This document shows positions 1-6,059 of a stretch of 9,266 nucleotides of DNA, piece by piece. Positions within the stretch are counted from its first letter, which is position 1, and each line of letters begins with the position of its first letter. Position numbers and translations under genes: made by a program. Origin of the DNA: SAR86 cluster bacterium (GTDB lineage Bacteria; Pseudomonadota; Gammaproteobacteria; Pseudomonadales; Azotimanducaceae); contig JABMOJ010000183.1 in the NCBI GenBank assembly GCA_013204195.1, positions 1-9,266 of the forward strand. Direction: 5' to 3'. The notes beneath the pieces were generated by a model, which worked only from the letters and a program-made list of their open reading frames with translations, ran no database searches and was not told the DNA's origin.

Positions 1-366
1 GTTGTGGCTTTCCCAGAACAGGGCGAGCAGGCCATCATAGCTGATGATTGCGGGGTCGAAGAGCACCAAAACCACCTCATTGTGACCTGTCAGACCAGAG
101 CAGACTTCCTCGTAACTGGGATTGGGTGTGACCCCGCCGATATAGCCTACAGCCGTGGAGACCACCCCAGTTGCTTCCCAAAAGCGTCGTTCAGCCCCCC
201 AGAAGCAACCCATACCGAACACAGCCTGCTGTAAGTGCGCGGCAAAGGGCGGTTGCAGTGGCGCGCCGTTGACGAAATGCGCCGCTGGCACCGGCATTGG
301 GTCGGTACGTCCGGGCAAGGCCTCGTCAGCGGTGGGTAGGACAGATTTTTTATTGAATAAACCCAT
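1..366 (-). CDS. msrA: Peptide-methionine (S)-S-oxide reductase MsrA, N-terminal part (3' end outside window)
   Basis: MsrA reduces methionine-S-sulfoxide, free or in proteins, back to methionine in the cytoplasm. The first 122 codons are present, starting at the ATG complementary to 364-366; the frame runs open through base 1, so the C-terminal part, including the resolving cysteines, lies outside. The nucleophile motif GMGCFWGAE is at residues 51-59 with catalytic Cys54, followed by GYIGG (74-78), [11 protein letters not shown] (81-91) and TGHNE (93-97). The N-terminus (MGLFNKKS, then [11 protein letters not shown] at 16-26) closely resembles the long E. coli form as I remember it. A GGAG (375-378, minus strand) sits 8 bases before the start. 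It is transcribed divergently from a C-S lyase gene, so two sulfur amino acid genes share one 78-base regulatory region. Identification is secure for the visible half. Confidence 0.96.
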   Translation of the reverse strand, partial: MGLFNKKSVLPTADEALPGRTDPMPVPAAHFVNGAPLQPPFAAHLQQAVFGMGCFWGAERRFWEATGVVSTAVGYIGGVTPNPSYEEVCSGLTGHNEVVLVLFDPAIISYDGLLALFWESHN

Positions 367-394
367 GTTGTTCGCTCCAGGTAAGATCGCAAGC

Positions 395-423
395 AGTGTA
401 AGTTACAGTTGTTATACTCTCAA
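395..423 (-). promoter_or_regulatory. Candidate sigma70 promoter for msrA
   Basis: On the minus strand TTGAGA (complement of 418-423) and TACACT (complement of 395-400) are separated by exactly 17 bases, matching the consensus at 5 of 6 and 4 of 6 positions. Transcription would start near 388, giving a leader of about 20 bases that contains the GGAG ribosome binding site. The element physically overlaps the promoter candidate for the divergent C-S lyase gene. Confidence 0.5.
410..418 (+). promoter_or_regulatory. Candidate extended -10 promoter for the C-S lyase gene
   Basis: TGTTATACT has the extended -10 form TG-N-TATACT, 5 of 6 to TATAAT. The -35 region about 17 bases upstream (near 390-395, CAAGCA) is poor, which an extended -10 can offset. 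The predicted start is near 425, about 20 bases before the ATG at 445. It overlaps the spacer and -35 of the msrA promoter candidate, so the two promoters may exclude each other. Confidence 0.4.
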
Positions 424-444
424 ATCCAGATGTAGGTTCAGGCT

Positions 445-1584
445 ATGAAATTTGATTTTGATCGGGTGATCGACCGTAGTGCCAGCCACTGCACCAAGTT
501 TGAAAAATTTGCAGGGCAAGATATCCTGCCGCTGTGGGTTGCTGACATGGATTTCCAGTCGCCGGTTGCGGTGATAGAAGCGCTGCAACGCCGGGTCGAG
601 CATGGCGTGTTTGGATATACGCTGCCGCCGCCGGCGCTGGTCGATGTCATTATTGAGCGCCTGCAACGTCTGTATCAATGGCGGGTTGCGGCGGAAGACA
701 TTTTTTTTATGCCCGGGGTGGTGTCTGGCCTGAATATGGCCTGTCGAGGCTTGCTAGATCAACACCAGGCGGCCATTACCGCGACACCCGTGTACTACCC
801 CTTTCTTGATGCGCCGAGCCTACAGCAGCGGCAACTGATTAGCTTGCCGGTAGACAAACGCGCAGACGGTTTTCATTATCCCCTTGAGGCCCTGGCAGAG
901 CAGGCCGCGGGTAATGCTGGACTGCTGATGCTGTGCCACCCATTTAATCCGATCGGCCGGCTGCTTGATCGAACTGAGTTAACCGAGATAGCGGCTATCT
1001 GTGAGCGCGAGAATCTATGGATCTGTTCTGATGAGGTGCATTGCGACCTGGTGTTTGATGGTCGTCAACACATTCCACTGGCGACGATCAGTCCGGCAGC
1101 GGCCATGCGCACCGTGACACTGATGGCGCCCAGTAAGACTTTCAACATCGCAGGGCTCGGTGGAAGCTTTGCCATTATTCAGAATCCGGAGCTACGGGCA
1201 CGCTTTAAAGCGGCTGGCGAGGGCATCTTGCCCAACGTCAATTTGCTGGCTTATGAAGCCATGCTGGCGGCCTATCGGGATTCTGCAGACTGGCATGAGT
1301 CTTTGATGACCTATCTGCAGGGTAATCGTGACTATTTATACTCGGCCTTGAATGCGTTGCCGGGTGTCACGATGCATAAAGTCGAGGCCACCTACCTGGC
1401 CTGGCTCGACATTTCTGCCCTGGGTTTGAATAACCCGCCCGGTTTCTTCGAATCCCATGGATTAGGGATGTCGCCCGGAGCCCAATTCGGTGACGGTGAT
1501 TACATGCGGCTTAATTTTGGTTGCCCTCGATCCGTATTGGAAGAAACAGTGGCGCGGTTTCGCCGAGCGCTTAAGGTCAGTTGA
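445..1584 (+). CDS. MalY/PatB-type PLP-dependent C-S beta-lyase (cystathionine beta-lyase-like aminotransferase fold)
   Basis: This is a fold type I pyridoxal-phosphate enzyme of 379 residues, a normal length for the MalY/PatB branch. Members cleave C-S bonds by beta-elimination, for example cystathionine to homocysteine, pyruvate and ammonia, or cysteine conjugates to thiols. The N-terminal LPLWVADMDF (28-37) and VEHGVFGYT (51-59) are typical. HPFNPIGR (165-172) supplies the cofactor-contacting Asn168. SDEVHCDLVF (195-204) supplies Asp196, expected to pair with the pyridine nitrogen. PSKTFNIAGLGGSF (229-242) carries the Schiff-base lysine, Lys231. EATYLAWLD (314-322) and MRLNFGCPR (354-362), with the carboxylate-binding Arg355, close the active site. 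The start is ATG 445 with a modest TAGG 8 bases upstream. Some homologues also act as regulators (E. coli MalY represses MalT); nothing here indicates that. The exact substrate cannot be told from sequence. Confidence 0.9.
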   Translation: MKFDFDRVIDRSASHCTKFEKFAGQDILPLWVADMDFQSPVAVIEALQRRVEHGVFGYTLPPPALVDVIIERLQRLYQWRVAAEDIFFMPGVVSGLNMACRGLLDQHQAAITATPVYYPFLDAPSLQQRQLISLPVDKRADGFHYPLEALAEQAAGNAGLLMLCHPFNPIGRLLDRTELTEIAAICERENLWICSDEVHCDLVFDGRQHIPLATISPAAAMRTVTLMAPSKTFNIAGLGGSFAIIQNPELRARFKAAGEGILPNVNLLAYEAMLAAYRDSADWHESLMTYLQGNRDYLYSALNALPGVTMHKVEATYLAWLDISALGLNNPPGFFESHGLGMSPGAQFGDGDYMRLNFGCPRSVLEETVARFRRALKVS

Positions 1585-1609
1585 GGGTGGTACAGCAGGG
1601 CCTCTGTTA

Positions 1610-1637
1610 TTCACTATTAGCATGCTGTTAGTATAGG
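1610..1637 (+). promoter_or_regulatory. Possible promoter for the crotonase-family gene
   Basis: TTCACT (1610-1615) and TATAGG (1632-1637) are 16 bases apart and each matches the sigma70 consensus at 4 of 6 positions. Taken alone this is weak. It gains some interest because an 18-base dyad fills the spacer, the usual place for a repressor operator. The start would fall near 1644, giving a leader of roughly 70 bases. Confidence 0.3.
1614..1631. promoter_or_regulatory. 18-base dyad, candidate operator
   Basis: CTA, two bases, the perfect palindrome AGCATGCT (1619-1626), two bases, then TAG: 14 of 18 positions are symmetric about the centre at 1622/1623. It lies inside the spacer of the promoter candidate above. 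Size and placement suit a TetR- or MarR-type dimer, regulators common for acyl-CoA genes, but no regulator gene is in the window and chance cannot be excluded. Confidence 0.3.
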
Positions 1638-1651
1638 GTTGAAATCGATGC

Positions 1652-1671
1652 CGGGAGGCAGCTGCGTCCCG
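1652..1671. repeat. 20-base near-perfect palindrome in the leader of the crotonase-family gene
   Basis: Arms CGGGA (1652-1656) and TCCCG (1667-1671) flank a G on each side of the perfect palindrome GCAGCTGC (1658-1665), so 18 of 20 positions are symmetric. As DNA it could be a protein-binding dyad. As RNA it could fold into a GC-rich hairpin, with a G-G mismatch, in the 5' leader. No T-run follows, so it is not a standard terminator for the upstream gene. Confidence 0.4.
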
Positions 1672-1683
1672 AAACTTATACGG

Positions 1684-1697
1684 CCCGGTTAACTGGG
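1684..1697. repeat. 14-base near-palindrome just upstream of the ribosome binding site
   Basis: CCC-G-GTTAAC-T-GGG is symmetric except for one G/T pair, which as RNA would be a tolerated wobble. It ends 3 bases before the AAGGAG at 1701-1706. A hairpin or bound protein here could affect ribosome access to the crotonase-family gene. Confidence 0.3.
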
Positions 1698-1700
1698 TAA

Positions 1701-1706
1701 AAGGAG
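1701..1706 (+). promoter_or_regulatory. Ribosome binding site of the crotonase-family gene
   Basis: AAGGAG, 6 bases before the ATG at 1713, is the best Shine-Dalgarno match among the plus-strand genes here apart from the GGAGG at 5866. It fixes the start codon. Confidence 0.8.
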
Positions 1707-1712
1707 TCTTCT

Positions 1713-2486
1713 ATGCCAGAGTTCTGTAGTGTCGAGAAAGAAGGTCGGCTGACGATTGTTACCATTCAGCGACCCGCGGTGATGAATTCGCTCCATCCAC
1801 CGGCTAACGCTGAGTTAGCTGAAGTTTTTGATGATTTTGCCAGTGACCCTGAGCAGTGGGTTGCCATTATCACCGGTGCTGGTGATCGTGCATTCAGTGC
1901 GGGCAATGATCTGAAGTATCAAGCGACGGGCGGTAAAATGTTCTCGCCGGCCTCCGGGTTTGCGGGTTTGACCTCTCGTTTCGATTGTTCGAAACCAATC
2001 ATAGCGGCGGTGAATGGTATCGCCATGGGTGGCGGTTTCGAGATTGCGCTCGCCTGTGATCTGATTATTGCCGCAGAGAACGCGATATTCGCCTTGCCCG
2101 AGCCCCGCGTGGGTCTGGCGGCGCTGGCGGGAGGTATTCACCGGTTGCCGAGAGAGATCGGCATGAAGCAGGCGATGGGGATGTTGCTCACCGGCCGCCG
2201 GGTACCAGCGGCGGAAGGTAAGGCGCTGGGTTTTGTTAACGATGTGGTCCCGCAGGGCGAAGCTCTCAACGCCGCCAAAGCCTGGGCTGGGCTGATTCTT
2301 GAATGCGCGCCGTTGTCGGTGCGAGGCAGTAAGCAGGCAGCGATGCAGGGCATGGCCGCCACAAGCCTGGAAGCAGCTATCAAAGGTCAGTACGAGCAGA
2401 TTCAGACCATGTATGGCTCGGCAGATTTTGTCGAAGGTCCTAAGGCTTTTTCCGAGAAACGTCCGCCAAACTGGTCGGGTGCCTAA
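1713..2486 (+). CDS. Enoyl-CoA hydratase/isomerase (crotonase) family protein, CaiD-like
   Basis: A crotonase-fold acyl-CoA enzyme of 257 residues, the usual single-domain length; members hydrate, dehydrate, isomerise or hydrolyse CoA thioesters. The CoA/oxyanion-hole segment AFSAGNDLKY (60-69) and NGIAMGGGFEIALACD (101-116) are intact. Glu110 (in GGGFE) and Glu130 (in LPEPRVG) are 20 residues apart, matching the two catalytic glutamates of classical enoyl-CoA hydratase. GFAGLT (82-87) and the C-terminal EGPKAFSEKR...W pattern resemble E. coli CaiD (crotonobetainyl-CoA hydratase) more than FadB, from memory. The start is ATG 1713 with a strong AAGGAG 6 bases upstream. No acyl-CoA ligase, dehydrogenase or carnitine gene is adjacent, so the substrate is open. 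It is followed after 28-50 bases by nhaD and probably shares a transcript with it. Confidence 0.9.
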   Translation: MPEFCSVEKEGRLTIVTIQRPAVMNSLHPPANAELAEVFDDFASDPEQWVAIITGAGDRAFSAGNDLKYQATGGKMFSPASGFAGLTSRFDCSKPIIAAVNGIAMGGGFEIALACDLIIAAENAIFALPEPRVGLAALAGGIHRLPREIGMKQAMGMLLTGRRVPAAEGKALGFVNDVVPQGEALNAAKAWAGLILECAPLSVRGSKQAAMQGMAATSLEAAIKGQYEQIQTMYGSADFVEGPKAFSEKRPPNWSGA

Positions 2487-2535
2487 TAAAATTAAGTGAC
2501 GCTAGCGTTGCAACATGAAATCATTGAGAAATAAT

Positions 2536-3921
2536 ATGCGGACTATTCTTGGCTTTATCGGGTTACTGTTCGCCAATGGCGTTTTAGCGAGCACCGGCGC
2601 TGCGGAGGCCGGCCCAAACAATATGGGGCTGACAGGTAATTATCTCGGTCTGCTGTGTATCGCGATCTTCGTTCTCGCCTATGCCTTCGTGATGGTCGAG
2701 GAATTTATCCACCTGCCCAAGTCGAAGCCTGTGATACTGGCAGCGGGTTTGATCTGGATCATCGTCGGCTATATGTCTGCAACCTATCAGTCGGACTCGC
2801 TCCAGCTTGAAGCGATTGTCGAGCACAACCTGACTGAATATGCCGCGTTGTTCCTGTTTCTGCTCGTCGCGATGACTTACATTAACGCGATGACAGAGCG
2901 AAATGTCTTCGAGGCACTGCGCTGCTGGCTGATTCGGCGCCAGTTTGGCTACCGAAAGTTATTCTGGATCACGGGTTTGTTTGCCTTCTTTCTCTCACCG
3001 ATCGCGGATAATTTGACCACGGCGCTATTGATGGGAGCCGTGGTGTTAGCGGTTGGCTCCGACAATCCGAAGTTTGTCGCCCTCGGTTGCATTAATATTG
3101 TTGTCGCGGCTAATGCTGGCGGTGCCTTCAGCCCGTTTGGCGACATCACTACCCTGATGGTCTGGCAGAGTGGCCATGCCACGTTCTTCGAGTTTTTTGC
3201 CTTGTTCGTGCCTGCCGTCGTGAATTTTATGGTGCCGGCGACGTTGATGAGTTTTGCTGTGCCCGACGGGAATCCGCAAGCGGGCAGCGATGTTGATGTG
3301 CCGATGAAGCGCGGTGCGCTGATAATCTGTGGTTTGTTTTTCTGTACGATCGCGACCGCCGTATCCTTCGAGCAGTTCCTGCACTTACCACCATTTTTGG
3401 GCATGATGTTCGGCATGTCCTATCTGTTTATGTTTGCCTATTACATCAAGATGAGTTCGCCTGAGGAACACGAAGACTTCAGCCAGTTCAATATTTTTAA
3501 TAAGGTGGCTCAGGCAGAGTGGGACACGCTGTTCTTCTTTTTCGGCGTCATCTTCTGCGTTGGTGGTCTTGGGTTTATTGGTTACCTCGAAATCATGTCG
3601 AGTTATTTTTACGGCGGCTGGGGCGCGACTAATGCGAATATCGCAATGGGGGTGATTTCGGCGGTTATCGACAACATCCCGGTTATGTTTGCGATTTTAA
3701 CCATGGAGCCAGAAATGAGCCATTATCAATGGCTGCTGATCACCTTAACCTGTGGCGTGGGTGGTAGCTTGTTGTCTATCGGTTCTGCTGCGGGTGTGGC
3801 GTTGATGGGCCAGGCGCGTGGCGCCTATACTTTCTTCTCCCACCTAAAATGGACTTGGGCTATCGCTCTAGGCTATATCGCAAGTATTTATACGCATTAT
3901 CTACTGAACTCGACGATGTAA
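2536..3921 (+). CDS. nhaD: NhaD-type Na+/H+ antiporter
   Basis: An inner-membrane sodium/proton antiporter of the NhaD family (ion transporter superfamily) that exports Na+ or Li+ in exchange for H+, common in marine and halophilic gammaproteobacteria. The product is almost wholly hydrophobic helices. Numbered from an upstream ATG at 2515 (468 residues), diagnostic segments are SPIADNLTTALL (161-172), NAGGAFSPFGDITT (200-213), VIDNIPVMFAIL (384-395) and GGSLLSIGSAAGVALMGQ (416-433). The two Asp-Asn pairs (165-166, 386-387), each on a broken helix, reflect the two-fold pseudosymmetry of the superfamily and are the likely ion site. I prefer ATG 2536 (461 residues): TTGAGA lies 7 bases upstream and the product begins with a signal-like segment, MRTILGFIGLLFANGVLA. 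ATG 2515 has no visible Shine-Dalgarno and sits just after a 10-base palindrome (2499-2508). Family call firm; start uncertain. Confidence 0.94.
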   Translation: MRTILGFIGLLFANGVLASTGAAEAGPNNMGLTGNYLGLLCIAIFVLAYAFVMVEEFIHLPKSKPVILAAGLIWIIVGYMSATYQSDSLQLEAIVEHNLTEYAALFLFLLVAMTYINAMTERNVFEALRCWLIRRQFGYRKLFWITGLFAFFLSPIADNLTTALLMGAVVLAVGSDNPKFVALGCINIVVAANAGGAFSPFGDITTLMVWQSGHATFFEFFALFVPAVVNFMVPATLMSFAVPDGNPQAGSDVDVPMKRGALIICGLFFCTIATAVSFEQFLHLPPFLGMMFGMSYLFMFAYYIKMSSPEEHEDFSQFNIFNKVAQAEWDTLFFFFGVIFCVGGLGFIGYLEIMSSYFYGGWGATNANIAMGVISAVIDNIPVMFAILTMEPEMSHYQWLLITLTCGVGGSLLSIGSAAGVALMGQARGAYTFFSHLKWTWAIALGYIASIYTHYLLNSTM

Positions 3922-3933
3922 GCGGTCAGGGAA

Positions 3934-3969
3934 AACCGAATTTTTGCTGAACCTAGCAGGAATTTGGTT
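3934..3969 (+). terminator. Long hairpin after nhaD (terminator-like, without a U-tract)
   Basis: Bases 3934-3948 can pair with 3955-3969 along 15 uninterrupted pairs, three of them G-U, around a 6-base loop GAACCT. It begins 12 bases after the nhaD stop. No T-run follows on the plus strand, so it is not a textbook intrinsic terminator. It may protect the 3' end or help another termination route. A smaller hairpin, ACCGA/TCGGT with loop CGGT, follows at 3971-3984. Confidence 0.45.
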
Positions 3970-4002
3970 AACCGACGGTTCGGTGCCCCAATCATTCTGT
4001 TG

Positions 4003-4034
4003 GGAGAGTCTTGAATAAATCAGCGCAACAATAG
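4003..4034 (+). other. Seven-codon open frame with its own ribosome binding site upstream of moaB
   Basis: GGAG at 4003-4006 precedes a TTG at 4011 by 4 bases. The frame reads TTG-AAT-AAA-TCA-GCG-CAA-CAA then TAG (4032-4034), giving MNKSAQQ, and ends 7 bases before the chosen moaB start. It may be chance, a leader peptide, or the original moaB N-terminus separated by a +1 frame change (see findings). Confidence 0.2.
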
Positions 4035-4041
4035 GTTCTTG

Positions 4042-4545
4042 ATGAACGATAAACTGAATATTGCCGTGTTAACGGTTTCCGATACTCGAGGTCTCGACAC
4101 CGATACTTCGGGTCAATTTTTATGTGATGCGCTGACTGCCGAAGGCCATCGTCTGGCAGATCGAGCGATCGTCATCGATGATCGTTATTTACTCCGAGCT
4201 CGGGTTTCAGCCTGGATTGCTGATCCTGAAATTGAGGTCATACTGCTGACCGGCGGCACGGGATTTACTGCGAGAGATTCTACGCCTGATGCGATCATGC
4301 CCTTGCTGGATGTTGAGGTGCCCGGTTTCGGTGAGCTGTTTCGACACTTGTCGTACCTTGAGATCGGCACATCGACCGTTCAATCTCGAGCCATTGCCGG
4401 GATCGCCAACAACACACTGATATTCTGTGTGCCTGGGTCGACGGGCGCTTGCCGTACAGCTTGGGATGGGATTCTGAAAACACAGTTAGATATCAGCAAC
4501 CGCCCTTGTAACTTCGCCGAACTGATCAAAAAGGGGTCCCACTAG
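4042..4545 (+). CDS. moaB: Molybdopterin adenylyltransferase-like protein MoaB
   Basis: A MoaB/MogA-family cytoplasmic protein of 167 residues (E. coli MoaB is about 170). The family binds molybdopterin and, where active, adenylylates it before metal insertion; E. coli MoaB itself has been regarded as inactive, with MogA doing the job. Visible are [10 protein letters not shown] (7-16), the nucleotide/MPT-binding LLTGGTGF (68-75), RDSTPDAI (78-85), PGFGELFR (94-101), [14 protein letters not shown] (107-120) and [12 protein letters not shown] (130-141). I chose ATG 4042 with AGG 6 bases upstream; the preceding TTG (4039) is in frame but less likely. The stop TAG overlaps the moeA GTG start by one base (TAGTG), so the two are translationally coupled. 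With no other moa genes here, the rest of the cofactor pathway must be elsewhere. Confidence 0.92.
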   Translation: MNDKLNIAVLTVSDTRGLDTDTSGQFLCDALTAEGHRLADRAIVIDDRYLLRARVSAWIADPEIEVILLTGGTGFTARDSTPDAIMPLLDVEVPGFGELFRHLSYLEIGTSTVQSRAIAGIANNTLIFCVPGSTGACRTAWDGILKTQLDISNRPCNFAELIKKGSH

Positions 4546-5747
4546 TGGCCCAGATGACACCGGTGGACGAGGTCATTGCCAAGCTACTGGCCATGGCGGA
4601 ACCGACCACCCGGGTTGAGCGACTGGATCTGGCTGATGCCCTGGGTCAGATGCTGGCAGAGGACATTATCGCCAGTGTTGACGTGCCATTAGCGGATAAC
4701 AGCGCGATGGATGGTTATGCGCTGGATGCGAGTGACCTGAATATGCGTGCTGGCGGACTGTATCCTGTGGCTGACCGGATTGCTGCGGGTTACATCGGTC
4801 AACCGCTGCAACCAGGTACATTGAGCAGGATCTTCACGGGTGCACCGTTGCCCGAAGGTGCGAACGCCGTGGTCATCCAGGAAGATACGGTAGTCATCGA
4901 TGGCTTGGTGCAGGTCAATGTTATGCCTATCGTCGGCGAGAATGTGCGGCCACGGGGTCAGGATGTTATCCAGGGTCAAACCGTGCTGGCCTCAGGGCGA
5001 CGATTACTCCCGCAGGATCTGGGGCTGATTGCTTCCGTGGGTGTGTCTCGAGTGGCCGTTTATGAGCCCTTGGTGGTCGGATTAATGTCCACTGGCGATG
5101 AGCTGGTTGAGCCGCCTGAGCCACTAAGTCCGGGGAAAATTTATAATTCAAACCATTACACGCTAGCCGGTATGATTCGACGTCTGGGTATGACCGTATT
5201 CGACTTGGGCCTGGTGGCAGATTCTGCAGAGGCGACAGAACGTGCACTATTGCGGGGTGCAGCCAATGCAGACTGCATCATTAGTAGCGGCGGCGTCTCG
5301 GTGGGTGAAGAAGATCACGTCAAGGCAGCTGTGGCAAAATTGGGGCGTCTCGATTTATGGCGAATCGCCATCAAGCCCGGTAAGCCCATGGCGTTTGGAC
5401 ATGTCGCCGGCGTGCCCTTTATTGGCCTGCCCGGCAATCCGGTTTCAAGCTTTGTGACCTTCACCGTTGTCGCTCAACCCTACCTGTTGAAATGCCAGGG
5501 TGGTGCCGACCCGACGTTGTTCAGCGTTTACGCCCGTGCAGCGTTTGCGAGTCCGGCGGGCAATCGCCGTGAGTATTTTCGTGTACAGCTGAGTTCAAGT
5601 GCGCCCGGCGAGATGAGTGTGACGCGTTTTCCCCAACAAGGCTCAGGTGTGATGTCATCAGTGAGTTGGGCGAATGCCCTGGCGGAACAGGATATTGATC
5701 AGGAAATTGCTGAAGGTGACTGGTTGAAGGTCTATCCCTTTACCTAG
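4545..5747 (+). CDS. moeA: Molybdopterin molybdenumtransferase MoeA
   Basis: MoeA inserts molybdate into adenylylated molybdopterin, giving Moco in the cytoplasm. The 400 residues span the whole family length with all four domains. Motifs in order: DNSAMDGYA (51-59), FTGAPLPEGANAVV (97-110), GENVRPRGQD (131-140), the MogA-like core MSTGDEL (181-187), YNSN (200-203), SSGGVSVGEEDHVK (247-260), IKPGKPMAFG (276-285) and GLPGNPVSSF (294-303), then the C-terminal beta-barrel domain (about 325-400). The likely active-site acids Asp56, Glu186 and Asp257 are present. The start is GTG 4545: AAGGGG (4531-4536) lies 8 bases upstream, while the in-frame ATG 4554 would be 17 bases away. Co-occurrence with moaB supplies consecutive steps of one pathway. 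Nothing looks truncated. Confidence 0.96.
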   Translation: MAQMTPVDEVIAKLLAMAEPTTRVERLDLADALGQMLAEDIIASVDVPLADNSAMDGYALDASDLNMRAGGLYPVADRIAAGYIGQPLQPGTLSRIFTGAPLPEGANAVVIQEDTVVIDGLVQVNVMPIVGENVRPRGQDVIQGQTVLASGRRLLPQDLGLIASVGVSRVAVYEPLVVGLMSTGDELVEPPEPLSPGKIYNSNHYTLAGMIRRLGMTVFDLGLVADSAEATERALLRGAANADCIISSGGVSVGEEDHVKAAVAKLGRLDLWRIAIKPGKPMAFGHVAGVPFIGLPGNPVSSFVTFTVVAQPYLLKCQGGADPTLFSVYARAAFASPAGNRREYFRVQLSSSAPGEMSVTRFPQQGSGVMSSVSWANALAEQDIDQEIAEGDWLKVYPFT

Positions 5748-5751
5748 TTCC

Positions 5752-5772
5752 TTGGCCCGTCCTGAGGGCTAA
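5752..5772 (+). terminator. Hairpin directly after moeA
   Basis: TTGGCCC (5752-5758) pairs with GGGCTAA (5766-5772), 7 pairs with one G-U, around a 7-base loop, 4 bases after the moeA stop. No T-run follows immediately; the nearest is T7 at 5823-5829. It probably marks the operon's 3' end but is not a clear intrinsic terminator. Confidence 0.35.
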
Positions 5773-5776
5773 CCAG

Positions 5777-5790
5777 GCCGACGGATCGGC
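5777..5790 (+). repeat. Second small hairpin after moeA
   Basis: GCCGA (5777-5781) and TCGGC (5786-5790) form a perfect 5-base-pair GC-rich stem with a CGGA tetraloop, 4 bases after the preceding hairpin. Tandem stems at an operon end often stabilise or terminate transcripts. The remaining 76 bases up to the next ribosome binding site hold a T7 run (5823-5829) and no convincing promoter. Confidence 0.3.
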
Positions 5791-5865
5791 TCGATTCTAG
5801 GGCCGGGGCGAATGTTTAATCATTTTTTTAGTGGCTCGAAACAAGCCGCAGACAACCATAGACAT

Positions 5866-5870
5866 GGAGG
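5866..5870 (+). promoter_or_regulatory. Ribosome binding site of the small membrane protein gene
   Basis: GGAGG, 9 bases before ATG 5880. This consensus Shine-Dalgarno is the main evidence that the following short frame is translated. An overlapping ATG at 5864 lies inside the site itself and is not a plausible start. Confidence 0.75.
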
Positions 5871-5879
5871 CTGAAAAGT

Positions 5880-6059
5880 ATGCCGTTATTATTGCTCAGT
5901 GTCATTCTCTCGATGCTTCTTGGTGGTGTTATCTGGCTGGTCATTGGTAGCCGCCTGCCAATCGGTTCGACGGAAAAATTCCCGGCGCTGAATAACATTG
6001 CCTACTACGCATTGATGGTTTTTCTGCCGATATTCCTAACAATTTTTTACACTTTTTGA
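5880..6059 (+). CDS. Small two-helix membrane protein, 59 residues, unknown function
   Basis: I do not recognise this protein. It starts MPLLLLSVILSMLLGGVIWL and has two hydrophobic segments, about residues 3-23 and 41-58, joined by a polar loop (GSRLPIGSTEKFPALNN, 23-39) with three charged residues. This predicts a helical hairpin in the inner membrane. The frame has a consensus GGAGG 9 bases upstream and a normal start. Its TGA overlaps the ATG of the next methyltransferase (TGATG, 6057-6061), and that gene lacks a Shine-Dalgarno of its own, so translation of the two is probably coupled. Coupling suggests a role with the methyltransferase, for example as a membrane anchor or partner, but this is inference. 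The residue composition argues for a real membrane protein rather than a chance frame. Confidence 0.7.
   Translation: MPLLLLSVILSMLLGGVIWLVIGSRLPIGSTEKFPALNNIAYYALMVFLPIFLTIFYTF

Noticed and set aside
4..234. Plus-strand open frame antisense to msrA
   Set aside because: It lies wholly opposite a confidently identified msrA coding frame and its product resembles no family I know.
445..1584. Reading the C-S lyase as an aminotransferase or as a MalY-type regulator
   Set aside because: The motif set (WVADMDF, SDEVHCD, PSKTFNIAG) fits the C-S lyase branch, and no maltose regulon gene is nearby to support regulation.
2949..3416. 155-residue minus-strand open frame inside nhaD
   Set aside because: It is the reverse-strand shadow of a highly conserved membrane protein gene, with no ribosome binding site noted and no recognisable motif.
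5809..5830. AATG/CATT stem followed by T7 as a terminator after moeA
   Set aside because: The stem is only four A-T-rich pairs, too weak to support intrinsic termination.
5864..5950. Alternative frame from ATG 5864 (28 codons)
   Set aside because: Its start codon sits within the GGAGG region that serves ATG 5880, and the product is short and without a sensible pattern.
6042..6057. T-rich stretch (T6 and T5) as an intrinsic terminator
   Set aside because: There is no GC-rich stem upstream. The Ts encode the Phe-rich end of the second membrane helix of the small protein.
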